A stretch of DNA of 64,000 nucleotides from Oegoconia quadripuncta (GCA_949316235.1 OX438744.1:27763578-27827577), one strand, 5' to 3'; shown: positions 10,368 to 20,351, counted from the stretch's first letter. The notes: generated from the sequence alone by a model not told the origin. Translations and numbers: made by a program.

Positions 10368-10936
10368 AAAGCACTTATTATATTATGTTATGTTATGTTG
10401 TGTTATGTTGTGTTGTGTTGTGTTGTGTTGTGTTGTGTTGTGTTGTGTTGTGTTGTGTTGTGTTGTGTTGTGTTGTGTTGTGTTGTGTTATATTATATTA
10501 TATTATATTCATGCACTTACACAATACACGTAAAATATAATATCTTCCTCACACACAGGCGATAACAAACACAGGTTTGCTTAGATTTTGTCTAATAATG
10601 TAAATGTAGGAGCCAATTGAGGAGTTAGCAGCTGATTATAAACTACTGTATTTACCTGTGGTTAAAAATAAATTATTCTTATTCTTATTCTATAATAAAA
10701 AATTATCTTAATATTATTATCATGCCTTTCTTGTGTGAAATTAAGCAAGTTTTTGTTTTAGCAAGAGTTGCATGATTAAATTACAACATTGCAATATAAA
10801 ATGAATTATATTTCTAGTTTCTTGTATTATTTACATAAAGCAATTAATTATGCCGAATATTCGGTTCGGTAAATGTTTTACCGAACATTCGGCCAAATAT
10901 TCGTATCCAGTGAAACCCATGTTCGGCCCATCTCTA
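9929..10936. mobile_element. hAT-like non-autonomous TIR element
   Basis: Ends are 'tagggatgggccg' and 'cggcccatctcta', imperfect inverted repeats rich in 'attcg' words on both sides. Flanking 8-mers GTCAGTAC (9921-9928) and GTCAGCAT (10937-10944) match at 6 of 8 positions, as expected for an aged hAT 8-bp duplication. No transposase frame is present. The interior carries two microsatellites. Confidence 0.65.
10328..10500. repeat. (CA)n and TTGTG pentamer microsatellites
   Basis: A (CA)n run of about 19 units at 10328-10365 is followed by a TTATG/TTGTG pentamer run of about 20 units at 10384-10489, then TTATA units to about 10508. Both lie inside the hAT-like element. Confidence 0.95.
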
Positions 10937-10965
10937 GTCAGCATCCGTAAATACACTAAGTACAC

Positions 10966-11185
10966 TTCAAACTTCAAATTTTAAGCATTTATTTCAACGT
11001 AAGATACATGATATCATTTGTTGAATGTCAATTTAAATCTACTGGGAATAAAAAAGGTTTATTGCATTTGTCTATCAGTCGGTATATTCAAGCTACTACC
11101 GCTTCGGAAAGGGAATTCATCTGTGGGAAAAGAAGCGGCGCAAGAAACCCACAGGATCATTGTTGTCCTTTTTTTTAATAAAGTA
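10966..11185 (-). mobile_element. LINE 3' UTR-like repeat (family D), copy 1
   Basis: Shares 'aagcatttatttcaacg', 'gatatcatttgttgaatgtc', 'gctactaccgcttcgg' and 'agaagcggcgcaagaaac' with 25660-25850 and 53448-53645. The layout resembles CR1-like LINE 3' ends read on the minus strand (compare 880-990). No coding part is attached. Confidence 0.7.
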
Positions 11186-11296
11186 TATAACTAAAACACT
11201 GCCATCTAGACGCAGAAACGATCTCAAAATAAACAAGCTACGAAACTGTTAGCAGTAACAATAATAGTAGTATTAATAATAATGCGTAGGTATACA

Positions 11297-11720
11297 AAGT
11301 CAAAGTCAAAGTCAGTCAAAAATGCTTTATTTTGTAGGTACACAGAGTACACTTAAGATAGTCAATTTTACATTTTTTAAGCTACTGCTTGTTCAAAATG
11401 CAATTTTCCCCTGAGAAGAACAAGCAAGAAACTCGAAGGGTTGCTCTTTTAAAATCAGGCTTTGATTTTACATAAAGGTTTTTATATTACGAAAAGGTTT
11501 TTATATTTCATTATTAATCGTGAAATAGCCTGACATGCGAACAATCTGATTATGTCCAGGGATGGTTATCATCTAAATAGTCTGATATTTTACAATATGC
11601 TTTGTTAATTAGTTTCTGTTTTATAGTATCTTTAAATTTATCGAGAGGAAGATTTTGTATATCAACTGGGACCTTATTGAAAAAGCGTATACATTTTACA
11701 AGATTACACATTTACAAGTC
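11297..11720 (-). mobile_element. CR1-like LINE 3' fragment
   Basis: Minus-strand 3' end of a LINE with 3' UTR words 'tgctttattttgtaggtac' and 'gagaagaacaagcaagaaac' (plus-strand reading) and a short coding piece beyond. The same fragment occurs at 19392-19795. Confidence 0.8.
11550..11690 (-). pseudogene. C-terminal end of CR1-like ORF2
   Basis: The minus strand reads FNKVPVDIQNLP, then LINKAYCKISDYL and a HPWT end with stop at 11550-11552. The A-Y-x-x-x-x-D-Y-L block is the usual C-terminus of this LINE group. Everything upstream is missing. Confidence 0.7.
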
Positions 11721-12016
11721 TAAGAGTTTAAGATGAAGTAGTATTAGTAGTATGGAACCAAAAGCTATAATTGGCAAATAAAAGAAAATATTAATAATAA
11801 TAATTCAATCAATCAAATACTCTTTAATTATGGTAGAAAGTAACTATTAAATAATAATCATTAAATACTCTATACGTCAAAATCAAAAGTATGAAGTAAA
11901 AAAAAATATAATGTAGAGATAAAAATAAAATTTAATTCACATATGATTGTTTAATATTAATTCAATCTATGTTACTGTTATTGTTTTGCGGACATAATTT
12001 ATTCTACTGTTTATTG
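11721..12016. other. AT-rich spacer
   Basis: No gene or repeat boundary was recognised; 'taataataat'-type low complexity is frequent. Confidence 0.4.
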
Positions 12017-12250
12017 ACGACGACCGATTGGTGTAGTGGATAGTGACACTGTCAGCGAAACCAACGGTTGCGGGTTCGAATCCCGCGACGGGTAAATGTT
12101 TGTGTGATGAATATGAACATTTATTCCTGAGTCATGGATGTTTATATAAATATTTATGTATATTTATTCGTTATCTAGTATCCATAGTACAAGCTTTGCT
12201 TAATTTGGAACTTGATGATTGGTGTAAGTGTCCGAAATATTTATTATTTA
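12017..12250 (+). mobile_element. SINE family 2 copy
   Basis: tRNA-like head: A-box-like 'tggtgtagtggatag', B-box-like 'gggttcgaatcccgc'. Body includes 'gtgtgatgaatatgaac' and 'ctagtatccatagtac' and ends in 'gtccgaaatatttatt'. Other copies are at 21288-21530, 28352-28582 and 41962-42190. Confidence 0.92.
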
Positions 12251-13196
12251 TTTATTTATTTTATTAAATTTCACGACTATTTTAACATGACTACCATATT
12301 TATTCTAATAATATTCTAAAATATTCTAATAATATATTGATAATAAAAATAGATAAAATAAATTAATAAACAATTACAATCGTAAAAATTAATTAAAAAT
12401 ATAGATAAATATCTATTTAATTTAATAAATATTGAATTGATTGATAATAATAGAATACATTTATTCGTCGACCATGACACAATAAAAATTATCGTGCAAC
12501 AATGAAGCCTCGGTCTCTCTCTATTGCTACACCCTAAGGGGTACACATGTGATACTAATATTCCGTAAACCTTAAAACCCATGTGAAAGCAATAAATTGA
12601 TTGATTGATTGATTGATTTGTATGCCACGTTACAATTTGACTGATCGCAGACATCATATAAGTTAATGTATCATAACAACATGTACACTGATTGATTGAT
12701 TGACATAAAATAATTATTATTATTAAACATACACAGCAATCGCAATCGTTCCAAAAATATTTGCGGTCGGATACGAACAGAGCGTCACATTAATACAGCT
12801 CTATTTTCAAATTCGAAAGCGATCCCTAGCAATAGGTACACTTAGGTTTTAGAATTTATTTAATATTTACACAACATTCGTACTTGAATATCGTTTCTGT
12901 ATGACCTACGCATCGTTTATTCTAACAACATAAGCACTTTGCGTTCAGTGTTTCAATAATCGTCAGTACAACACGTGACACTCAACCTGAAAATAGGTAC
13001 CTACCTACTTCATATTGGCGATATGCCAGAGCACATTATTACTCACAATCGAGTACCAATAGAGTTTAACCTACTCAAAATATCCGGTTATATCTCATGT
13101 TGATAATGATCTTTGATAAAACAATGCTTGTTATTAAAGAAATGCGAATTAAACGTCCGTAAAGTGTGTTCGGTGTTGTGTTTATATCACAGTGTA
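12251..13196. other. AT-rich upstream region of transporter gene A
   Basis: Contains short ATTG runs (about 12597-12616 and 12690-12703) but no coding sequence. The promoter and 5' UTR of gene A should lie here or further upstream; no clear TATA box or initiator could be singled out by eye. Confidence 0.4.
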
Positions 13197-13211
13197 ATGT
13201 TAGGAATGTGA
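13197..13211 (+). promoter_or_regulatory. Short upstream ORF of gene A
   Basis: Five triplets (ATG TTA GGA ATG TGA), ending 7 bases before the main ATG. Gene B has a similar one ending in the same ATGTGA. If the 5' UTR is collinear here, this could lower translation of the main frame. Confidence 0.4.
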
Positions 13212-13218
13212 TTATACA

Positions 13219-13263
13219 ATGGTGAAGCAAAGGGAATCATGGATAACGCCTTTCAAAAAACAG
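13219..13263 (+). CDS. Gene A exon 1
   Basis: Codes for 15 residues, [15 protein letters not shown], then donor GTATAG, phase 0. The same [10 protein letters not shown] arrangement begins gene B at 28302, which is the main support for this tiny exon and its ATG. It forms the cytosolic N-tail before TM1. Confidence 0.85.
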
Positions 13264-16200
13264 GTATAGTTCTTTATAATAGGTCTTTACCTATGAAATT
13301 GCCGTTCTGCATTACTGGCCATTTCAAATCAAAATAATTTTTGTTTGGCTAAGAATTCTAATTTCAAATTAATTTTATTTTAAAAACATGGGTTCTTATT
13401 CCAAAAGTAGTCATTTGTTTATTGATTAGTGTCACATTTTCATCGCATTTCAATCTTTTTCGTCATCATGAATACGTTAAAAATTCGAGTAATTATGGAA
13501 TTATGAGTACCGTCGTGGCAGCAACGCGGCACAAGCGGCACGCAACATCAACGACGTTTACGGAGCTAACACTACAAACCAACCACAGAAACCAACGCAC
13601 CACCTGTTATTGGCTTGCTCGCTTCCGTTCTGGGAATTTCGACCTGAAAAATGAACCTCGCGGTCGTCCGAAGACTTTGGTCGACAATGACGAATTAAAG
13701 GCGATTGTGGAAGCTGATGATACACAATCTACGGCTGAATTAGCAGCAGCTTTCGACGTTAGGTTAGGTTAGGTAACAATATTGGTCCATTTGCGTCAAA
13801 TTAGCAATGATAGAATAAAAATGTCTTCTAACAAATCGGTAGCTTGCTTTAGATATAGTAAAGGTATTTAGTAATAAAACATAGACGATTCGATTAAAAT
13901 TATCACTGTTAATTTCATTGCGTCGGAGATTATACAGAACTCCTGTAACTATTTTCAAAAAAAATAGATCAATTACCTCTTTATTTATTATCACGATTCA
14001 ATAAACTGTTTTAAGAAAATATAAAGTAGCCATAGACGACCTCGTTTAGTTGTTAGCAACTCTTGACCACTATACCAAAAGGTTGTGGTTCCAATTCCGC
14101 TAGGGGCATATGTTTTTGTGATGAATACAGACATGTGTACCCGAGTTATGGGTATTTTCATTTATAATAGGTATTTATTTATAAAAAAAATGTATTTAGG
14201 TAGTATATCAACCATCTGGTATCCACAAGACAAGCCTATAGATGCTTACTGTGGTACTAGATGGCGCTGTCCGCTCCGCTCCGCTCGAGCATTAACACCG
14301 TTGTAAAATAGCGCAATTAGTCTCCCTTTTTGTCACGTTTTTTGTTACATAACGTCACGACCTCTATCCCAAATGGGGTGGTCAGAGATATCCCAAACAT
14401 TACTGATTGGGTATTCCAAACATTAAGAGATTAATGATTGAAACAATATTCATGGTTGTATATAAATATATAGAAATACACACGTGACAGGGGGTGAACC
14501 CATCGCCGTTAATACGTGCAAGACAAGATACAGATGTTTTTTGTTATATAGTCCCTTAGTTGCCTATGGGTTGGTTCTATTTACATACTGAACGCACTGG
14601 CAATTTTTAATTCATCTAAATAAAATAATTTTTACTTAGGTATTTACTTTATGTGATCTCAGAAATGGTTTATTTAGGGTCAAGTGCCATTTTAGTGGCT
14701 CAAAGTGTAGGTACTTATTGTAGGCCGAATCGGAAGGGACGATGACGATCACGGCACGATGCCACCACGACCGGATCGGACGAGATCTGTCCCCGTCAGC
14801 ATTAGTCGCGGCTATGCTGGCGAGCGAGGAAGGTTGGAGGGCAGCGGCCTCCTTCTGAGAGGCAGTCATACTCCAGAATGAGGGTGTCGTCGCATCGGGT
14901 CTTGCCGCGCTTCATACCGCTCGCTGATCGCGGTGTGAGGCACGACAGCGCCCCCTACGGAGGGTGCGCTAGACGCCCTCCGGGAATGGAAGGTCGCCGC
15001 GGGGTTTTAGCGGGTATCCCTCCCGATAGGGAGGGGAGTCCCACATAACCGTCTCGCCGTCCCCCGGGCGAGCGGTAGGCGAAATGCGTTTCCCCGCGTC
15101 AAAAAAAAAGGTACTTATTGTAGAGAAGCCTTTCTATGTTTCTCAAAGCATTATCTTCATCTTCCTATCAATATTACGTCGATAATTCACGATAAGGAGT
15201 CGTCAAGGTCGCAATCGGCGGCTTTAGACCAATACATAATAACAATGTAGGTACGTAATGCTATTAAAGTGCATTAGGATTATAAAATTATGTAGGTATT
15301 TTACTTGATAAAATGTATATTGTGCAATGTGTTTCAGTGTTTCGTAACCTTGGGCGTCACCCTCAACATGGCCGGCCATGGGCTGGTGATGGGATTCGCT
15401 GCCATCTTACTGCCACAGCTGAGGAGATCTGATTCCAGCATACCGATTGATGACTCATCAGGGTCTTGGATAGGTGAGTGCTCATACTTTTTGGAATGCA
15501 GCACGACGATAGTATATACCTAAGGTCTAACAAAATTAACCCGACAAACGTTGCAGGTATAGGATGTACCTATTACGAAATAAGTAAAAAATAAAACATT
15601 AAAATTAACAGATTTTATTCAAAAAATAAAATTTAGAAATGTAAATTTTGTGAGTTGGACATTAATGGCCGCGCGCTCTAAGTACTTTGCCACAACACAC
15701 AAACACGTGCCGCGGTATCTTTGAAGACACCGAAAGGCCACCACTAGCTGCTCGCCGCCGCGCCGGCGCTTGCCCCGGCGCCGCCGCGACTTGATGATCG
15801 ACATTGATGTGTATACATGTGATCTCCATAATGCCCCCCTCATAACTGCCGTGCATAATTATAAGTAATCAAATTAAATTATTGATGAATATTTATTTAA
15901 TTCGATTTGTTTTGTCTTTCAGCGTCTATTCACGGCTTCGCGCTCATCGCTGGAAACTTCATAGTTCCAACAATAATGGCCAAGTTCGGAAGAAGAACTG
16001 CCAACCTGATATCCATTCTCCCACTGCTCATCGGTTGGTTTTGCATCTTACTGGCCAATAGCATTACCACACTGCTAATCGGAAGATTCTTCCAGGGTAT
16101 CTCAATGGGCATGAGCTCGTCCTTAGGGCCAGTATTGATAGGGGAATATACGAGCCCCAGGAATAGAGGCGCTTTCCTGACAACCATATCCCTATCGATA

Positions 16201-17256
16201 GCTATAGGGGTTCTTTGCGTGCATGCAATGGGGTCCTATTTGTATTGGCAGACCACCGCTTTAGTATGCGCGTTTATTGCTTTCGCAGATTTGTTAATAG
16301 TAATATTTTCGCCAGAATCTCCCAGCTGGTTAGCTGATCAGGGAAGGTATGACGATAGTAAGAGGGTCTTCAGATGGTTAAGAGGAGACCGAGAAGAAAT
16401 GGAATTACAGAGGCTAATAGAAGCAAGTATAATAGTCAATGAAGCTAAAGGGGAAGCAAATATATCAGAATCCTTTGTGAAAAAAGTGAGATCTAATATC
16501 ACCTATTTTGGCATGACGATGAAAAAGAAAGAGTTTTACAAGCCAATTTTCATAATGATCCACATTTACACGTTAGGCCAATGGGCTGGAGCAAACATAT
16601 TGGCTGCTTACACTGTAGACATCTTCCACCACGTCATCGGAACTGATATTAACATAGCCATTCTGATCATTACTCTGGATTCTCAGAGAATCATTTCCAA
16701 CAGCTTTGCCGTATATTTTATAAAGAAGATCAAGAGAAGAACGATGCTCTTTGCAACTGTTAGTATAAATCTTATGGCTTTCTTAGCCGTAGCAGCTTAC
16801 ACGTATTGCAAGGCTCATAACATGTTGCCTTTTGATCACACATTTATAGGAGTCGCCCTTATCCACGTTCATATGTTTTCTATAGCCACAGGAACCGTTC
16901 CCTTGCCTTTTATAATTGCTGGCGAGCTCTTCCCCTTGGAATACAGAAGCCTGGCTGGTGGGATAAGTGTTTTATTCTTATCTGCAAATCTGTTTATCAC
17001 TGTGAAGACTTTACCTGTTCTATTTAGGACAATAGGAATTTATGGAGCGTATTGCTTGTACGCTGGAGTGGTTGCATATTGTGTCATTATAGCTTGGAAG
17101 TTCTTACCAGAGACAAAGGATAGGACGCTTCAGGATATCGAAGACGAGTTTAGGGGAAGACCAATGTCAGCTGAGGAAATGAAGTCGGTAGAATCTTTGA
17201 CGTCGTGGAAACTGAAACACAATGCCGATAGAAGATGTAGTAGTCCAGTATTATGA
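13219..17256 (+). CDS. MFS sugar transporter, Tret1-like, paralogue A (three exons)
   Basis: Exons 13219-13263, 15338-15473 and 15923-17256 join to 504 residues, the usual length for the family. It is a predicted 12-TM major facilitator of the sugar porter family, moving a sugar across the plasma membrane; trehalose is only the family label. Signatures: GRR (83-85) between TM2 and TM3, GEYTSPRNRG around 134-143, PESPSWL (191-197), GELFPLEYR (394-402) and PETK (456-459). The TM7 motif is GQWAGAN (279-285) where most sugar porters have QQxSGIN. The start codon has A at -3 and matches gene B. All splice sites are GT..AG. A likely polyA signal follows the stop by about 100 bases. Introns are 2,074 and 449 bp and carry TEs. 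Confidence 0.9.
13276..13320. repeat. Terminal scrap of MITE family E
   Basis: 'aataggtctttacctatg' followed by 'aaattgccgtt' matches the ends of the MITEs at 18739, 24533 and 27530. Only the terminus is present, in intron 1 of gene A just after the donor. Confidence 0.55.
13480..13850 (+). pseudogene. mariner transposase N-terminal fragment
   Basis: Plus-strand frame from about 13502 shows the mariner helix-turn-helix region: CYWLARFRSGNFDL, NEPRGRPKTL, ELAAAFDV, then after a TTAGG run TILVHLRQI. The DD34D catalytic part is missing. It lies in intron 1 of gene A. Family assignment rests on these motifs. Confidence 0.7.
13759..13773 (+). repeat. Three TTAGG units inside the mariner fragment
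   Basis: Exactly three TTAGG units replace a few bases between the AAAFDV and TILVHLRQI codons. The reading frame on both sides stays in register but now contains a TAG. Confidence 0.9.
14038..14295 (+). mobile_element. SINE family 1 copy in intron 1 of gene A
   Basis: Worn head with B-box-like 'gtggttccaattccgc', then 'gtgatgaatacagac', 'ccgagttatggg', 'ccatctggtatcc' and 'gatggcgctgt'. Same family as 9125-9361 and 42222-42482. Confidence 0.85.
14346..14600 (+). mobile_element. Interspersed repeat family 4 (SINE-like)
   Basis: Shares 'ataacgtcacgacct', 'atcccaaatggggtgg', 'cagagatatcccaaac', 'cacgtgacagggggtg' and 'agtcccttagt' with 27097-27345. Shorter scraps lie at 2675-2770 and 28583-28690. 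No clear tRNA-type B box was found. Confidence 0.7.
14723..15109 (+). mobile_element. R1-like LINE, 5'-truncated, with 13-bp target duplication
   Basis: A GC-rich 387-bp insert ending in a nine-A tail is flanked by identical copies of 'ggtacttattgta' (14710-14722 and 15110-15122). Near its start the plus strand reads LSPSALVAAML and EEGWRAAASF, the usual end of R1-type ORF2, followed by a GC-rich 3' UTR. It lies in intron 1 of gene A. The perfect duplication suggests a fairly young insertion. Confidence 0.85.
15338..15473 (+). CDS. Gene A exon 2
   Basis: Starts after 'tttcag' and ends before GTGAGT. It encodes CFVTLGVTLNM through DDSSGSWI (45 residues) plus one base, phase 0 in and phase 1 out. 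It covers TM1 and the first outside loop. Length and phases are identical to gene B exon 2. Confidence 0.9.
15600..15860 (-). other. GC-rich unidentified insert in intron 2 of gene A
   Basis: A GC-rich block (15740-15795) sits in AT-rich intron. The minus strand ends in an AT-rich stretch with 'gaataaaat', resembling the 3' end of a retroelement or a retrocopied transcript. No family was recognised. Confidence 0.35.
15923..17256 (+). CDS. Gene A exon 3
   Basis: Starts after 'tctttcag', completes the split Ala codon and runs 443 more codons to TGA at 17254-17256. It contains TM2 to TM12 and all the sugar-porter signatures. Most of the transporter is in this single exon, as in gene B. Confidence 0.92.
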
Positions 17257-17356
17257 TTTAGATATTTTGTGTTTGTATGTGACTAGCTCGCTTTGATCTT
17301 TGCAACAATTAGACTTAAGGGTCACAATCGTAATTGCTTCTATTGAAGCAAAGTGC

Positions 17357-17362
17357 AATAAA
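17357..17362 (+). terminator. Candidate polyadenylation signal of gene A
   Basis: AATAAA, 100 bases after the stop codon, is the first canonical hexamer downstream on the plus strand. Confidence 0.55.
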
Positions 17363-17780
17363 GTGTATTAAGAGAAGGTATACAAATTGGAGTAGAATAA
17401 TGTAAATTCAGCTAATGCGACGTTAATTTGGTTAATTAACTTTTTTGTACTTATATTATAATTATTATAATTTAAAAAAAATCAGACTAATTACAACCAT
17501 AATTAGCTAAATATCTGTTTCATGCATGATTAGATCCATTATTATTAAACCAAAGTATTTCATAAAGGTGACTTTATGTTTGGACAATTGCACTTTGTGA
17601 TCAGGTTCAGACAAGTGTAACTTTATATTGCAATCAGGTTCATTTCTATTATTAATGGAGAAACAAACAGTTAATTTTGGAAGTATTTAATGATAAAAAA
17701 TTTAGGTCCAACCATGTGACGATTCTGACCACTCCAACCTATGCAAATTGCAACTTTTGACTGTAAAAAAAGAAAACTTT
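17363..17780. other. Spacer downstream of gene A
   Basis: AT-rich; may include the end of the 3' UTR. No repeat or gene recognised. Confidence 0.4.
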
Positions 17781-17784
17781 ACCA

Positions 17785-18340
17785 TTGATGACATTTATGT
17801 TGCAGCAGTCGTTTATATAGATAAAAAATAGGGTTAAGCCCAACGCACTCCCTTGAGGAACACCATAGGTAATATTAGCATCTTACATTCCATTACAAAC
17901 AAAAAATATAAATATTTACGCGTAGATATGGAATATGATATTATAGTAGTTGCTCGTTTTCGATTAGTGAAGTTAAGCAATGTCTGGCGCAGTCATTTTT
18001 GGATGGGTGAACTCTGGTGGCATTTTAATACTATTGTTTCCATGGATCATCCATTATCACAGTGGTATGTGCCACACAAGCATTGTAATCGGTCGGCCCC
18101 GATTGTTGTCAATTGAAGGCACACTTACTCGTACTGTCAGGTGGCCATTAGCTAGTGTGACTAGGCTAGTCTGAGCTCGCGTGGTGGATTATGGACCATG
18201 AAGCTGTGTCCCAACAGTGGGGACGTTTAAAGTCGTTGATAATAAATCCTAAAACAATATCATGGAACTAATTGTATCGGAATAGGAACAGATATTGTAT
18301 CAAATGCTTTCAAATCTAAACATACGTTAGGATTTTTTTT
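17785..18340 (-). pseudogene. LINE reverse transcriptase fragment split by a SINE
   Basis: The minus strand shows LKAFDTISVPI near 18250-18335 and, lower down, YGVPQGSALGLTLFFIYIND near 17795-17880: two ordered RT palm blocks. The segment between them is replaced by the 5S-like SINE. The FADD box is not found downstream. Confidence 0.7.
17900..18240 (+). mobile_element. 5S rRNA-headed SINE (SINE3-class)
   Basis: Positions 17917-18022 resemble a 5S rRNA gene: 'gaagttaagcaa', 'ctggcgcagtca' and 'ttggatgggtga' stand in the same order and almost the same spacing as the 5S internal promoter region (A box, IE, C box). An unrelated body follows, and the end contains 'tgtcccaacagtgggga', an RTE-LINE-like tail. 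5S-headed SINEs are a known class; this copy is diverged and sits within a LINE fragment. Confidence 0.7.
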
Positions 18341-18738
18341 AAATTTACTTGTTCTAAGAGTTAGAGTTAGACACGACTTTTTCATATTTTCGTAAGAGGG
18401 TTTACCGCAGACGACATTCGATACAAACTTTCAAGTCCAAATTTTTCGACATGAATAGACCGATTATAATGAAACTTTATATGTATAAGCACGATACGTT
18501 CATCTAAAAAGTTAATGGAAAACATTGCCAAAATATCGAACTTAAAAGAATATATTGCATTTTTTTCTGTTGCTATGGAAAATTTAAAATAACTCTAATT
18601 TAGTAGTTCTACTGTTTTTTGAAAAAACTCTCTACGTGCTTTATGCTTACAAAGTTTCATTAGAATGTTTATTCATTTCGAAAAATTTGAACTTGAAAGT
18701 TTCTTTAGAATACCATTCGGGTTAACTGCTCTTAAATT
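18341..18738. repeat. Interspersed repeat of unknown class
   Basis: 'aatatcgaacttaaaag', 'gcatttttt' and 'tatggaaaa.ttaaaat' recur near 32835-33000, so this is a dispersed family. No coding. Confidence 0.5.
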
Positions 18739-19170
18739 ATTAGGTCCTAAATCTATGAAATTGGCGTTTTGTGTGAAGAATTTCATTAAGACTGTTTTCT
18801 CCATACAAACATTTTTGTTTTTTTTTTTGGGAACGGCAAATCCAAATTTAGCTAAACTTTGTGTGTATTATCGGATAACATTAAGTTAAGTAGAGGCAGC
18901 GTTAATTTTTAAAAGTAACCGCTTTATAAAAGTTTCAGCGGCTCTAAGAAATAAACGATTATGGGAAACACACGAAAAGAGCTCTGTTCTAATTTTTTTT
19001 ATTATGTGATGCCCAGAAATTAAAAAATATTTCATGTGAAACCTTGAAATAATATTCCATTTTCCAAATAAAAACAAATTTGGGTATAGCTTTGAAAATC
19101 GCAGGAATTGGTAGGTACATATGATTAACGAAGAAAAAAACTCAAATTTCATAGGTAAAGACCCAATATT
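18739..19170. mobile_element. MITE family E, copy 1
   Basis: About 430 bp, with ends 'ttaggtcctaaatctatg' and the inverse 'cataggtaaagacccaa'. Internal words 'gggaacggcaaatccaaat' and 'aaaagtaaccgctttataaa' are shared with copies at 24533-24959 (inverted) and 27530-27936. No transposase. Confidence 0.8.
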
Positions 19171-19179
19171 ATTAACTAT

Positions 19180-19285
19180 CTTTATCACGGGAAGCCGCTG
19201 GATACGGGCAGCGCAGGACCAATGGTTGTGGAGTTGGGGGAGGCCTTTGTCCAGCAGTGGACTTTCTGCTGATATGATGATGACG
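19180..19285 (+). pseudogene. RTE LINE C-terminal tail
   Basis: Reads EAFVQQWTF in one frame and ends 'tgatatgatgatgacga', the common RTE 3' end in Lepidoptera. Only about 100 bp survive. Confidence 0.55.
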
Positions 19286-19391
19286 ATCTTTGAAATTGTT
19301 GGTATGACACTTAGGACACAAATGGCATATAGTTACTCAAATAGTTTCTGTTCCCACTCTTATACTGCTATATTGACTTGCTTTGTAGAAA

Positions 19392-19800
19392 AATGACCAT
19401 TCAAAGTCAAAGTCAAAAATACTTTATTTTGTAGGTACACAGAGTACACTTAAAATAGTCAATTTTACATAGTAAATTTAAATTTTTTTAAGCTACTGCT
19501 TGTTCAAAATGCAATTTTCCCCTGAGAAGAACAAGCAAGAAACTCGAAGGGTTGCTCTTTTAAAATCAGGCTTTGATTTTACATAAAGGTTTTATTATTA
19601 CAAACAAGTTTTTCAAATTTCATTATTAATTGAGAAATAGCCTGGCATGCGAACGAACGATTATGTCCAGGGATGATTATCATTTAAATAGTCTGATATT
19701 TTACAATATGCTTTCTCAATAAGTTTCTGTTTTATAGTATCTTTAAATTTATTGAGAGGAAGATTTTGTATATCAACTGGAACCTTATTGAAACCTTACT
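19392..19800 (-). mobile_element. CR1-like LINE 3' fragment, second copy
   Basis: Nearly the same sequence as 11297-11720, including the 3' UTR. The short C-terminal coding piece (DIQNLPLNKF ... HPWT, stop near 19670) is truncated at about 19795. Confidence 0.8.
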
Positions 19801-20219
19801 GGAACTGGAACCTTATTCTCGACCAGACATTTGCCCAGTAACATTATCATTGGCGAAACCTCCACTGCTGGTAGTTTTAGATTAAGATAATTGAAGTACT
19901 ACTAGATTTTAAATATATTTATTGTAATGTGGATAACTCGTTTTTATTATAATAATATAAGTTAGTAGGTAATTTAATGATAGTCTGCTTTGCAAATAAA
20001 GCCAGTGTACTGAAAGCAGCGTTTTTCCTTTGCTCCCGATAAAATATTTATGTTATATTTTTTTCATATTTCTTTAATTTAGGGACTTCTAGACATGACA
20101 GTCCCATCGTATCCTGTCCAAGATTCACTGATGAGAATACCTATACAAACATATTATACAATAATCTAGCCGCTATTGATCCAGGTTTACCCAAAATTTA
20201 TTGAGCCAAATCTACATCT
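19801..20219. other. Unassigned spacer
   Basis: No gene or repeat recognised. Confidence 0.4.
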
Positions 20220-20351
20220 ACACCTTCCTCAACGGCCGGCAACACATCTGTGACCCTTTTGGTGTTGCGGGTGTCCATGGGCGGCGGTGATTGCTTTCCA
20301 TCAGGTGACCCGCATGCTCGTTTGCCGCCCTCTTATATATAAAAAAAAAAA
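20220..20351 (+). mobile_element. LINE 3' tail insertion with 7-bp duplication
   Basis: Starts 'acaccttcctcaacggccgg', which matches the codons just upstream of the tail in the longer copy near 31385, and ends in poly-A. TACATCT flanks both sides (20213-20219 and 20352-20358). Confidence 0.85.

Noticed and set aside
10239..10565. 108-codon plus-strand frame
   Set aside because: Produced by translating (CA)n and TTGTG microsatellites.
15930..16187. Minus-strand frames opposite the transporter exons (also 36026-36343 and 36950-37147)
   Set aside because: Antisense shadows of well-supported transporter coding sequence.
17917..18022. Functional 5S rRNA gene
   Set aside because: The 5' third is strongly diverged and the 3' end is replaced by a non-5S body; better explained as a SINE head.
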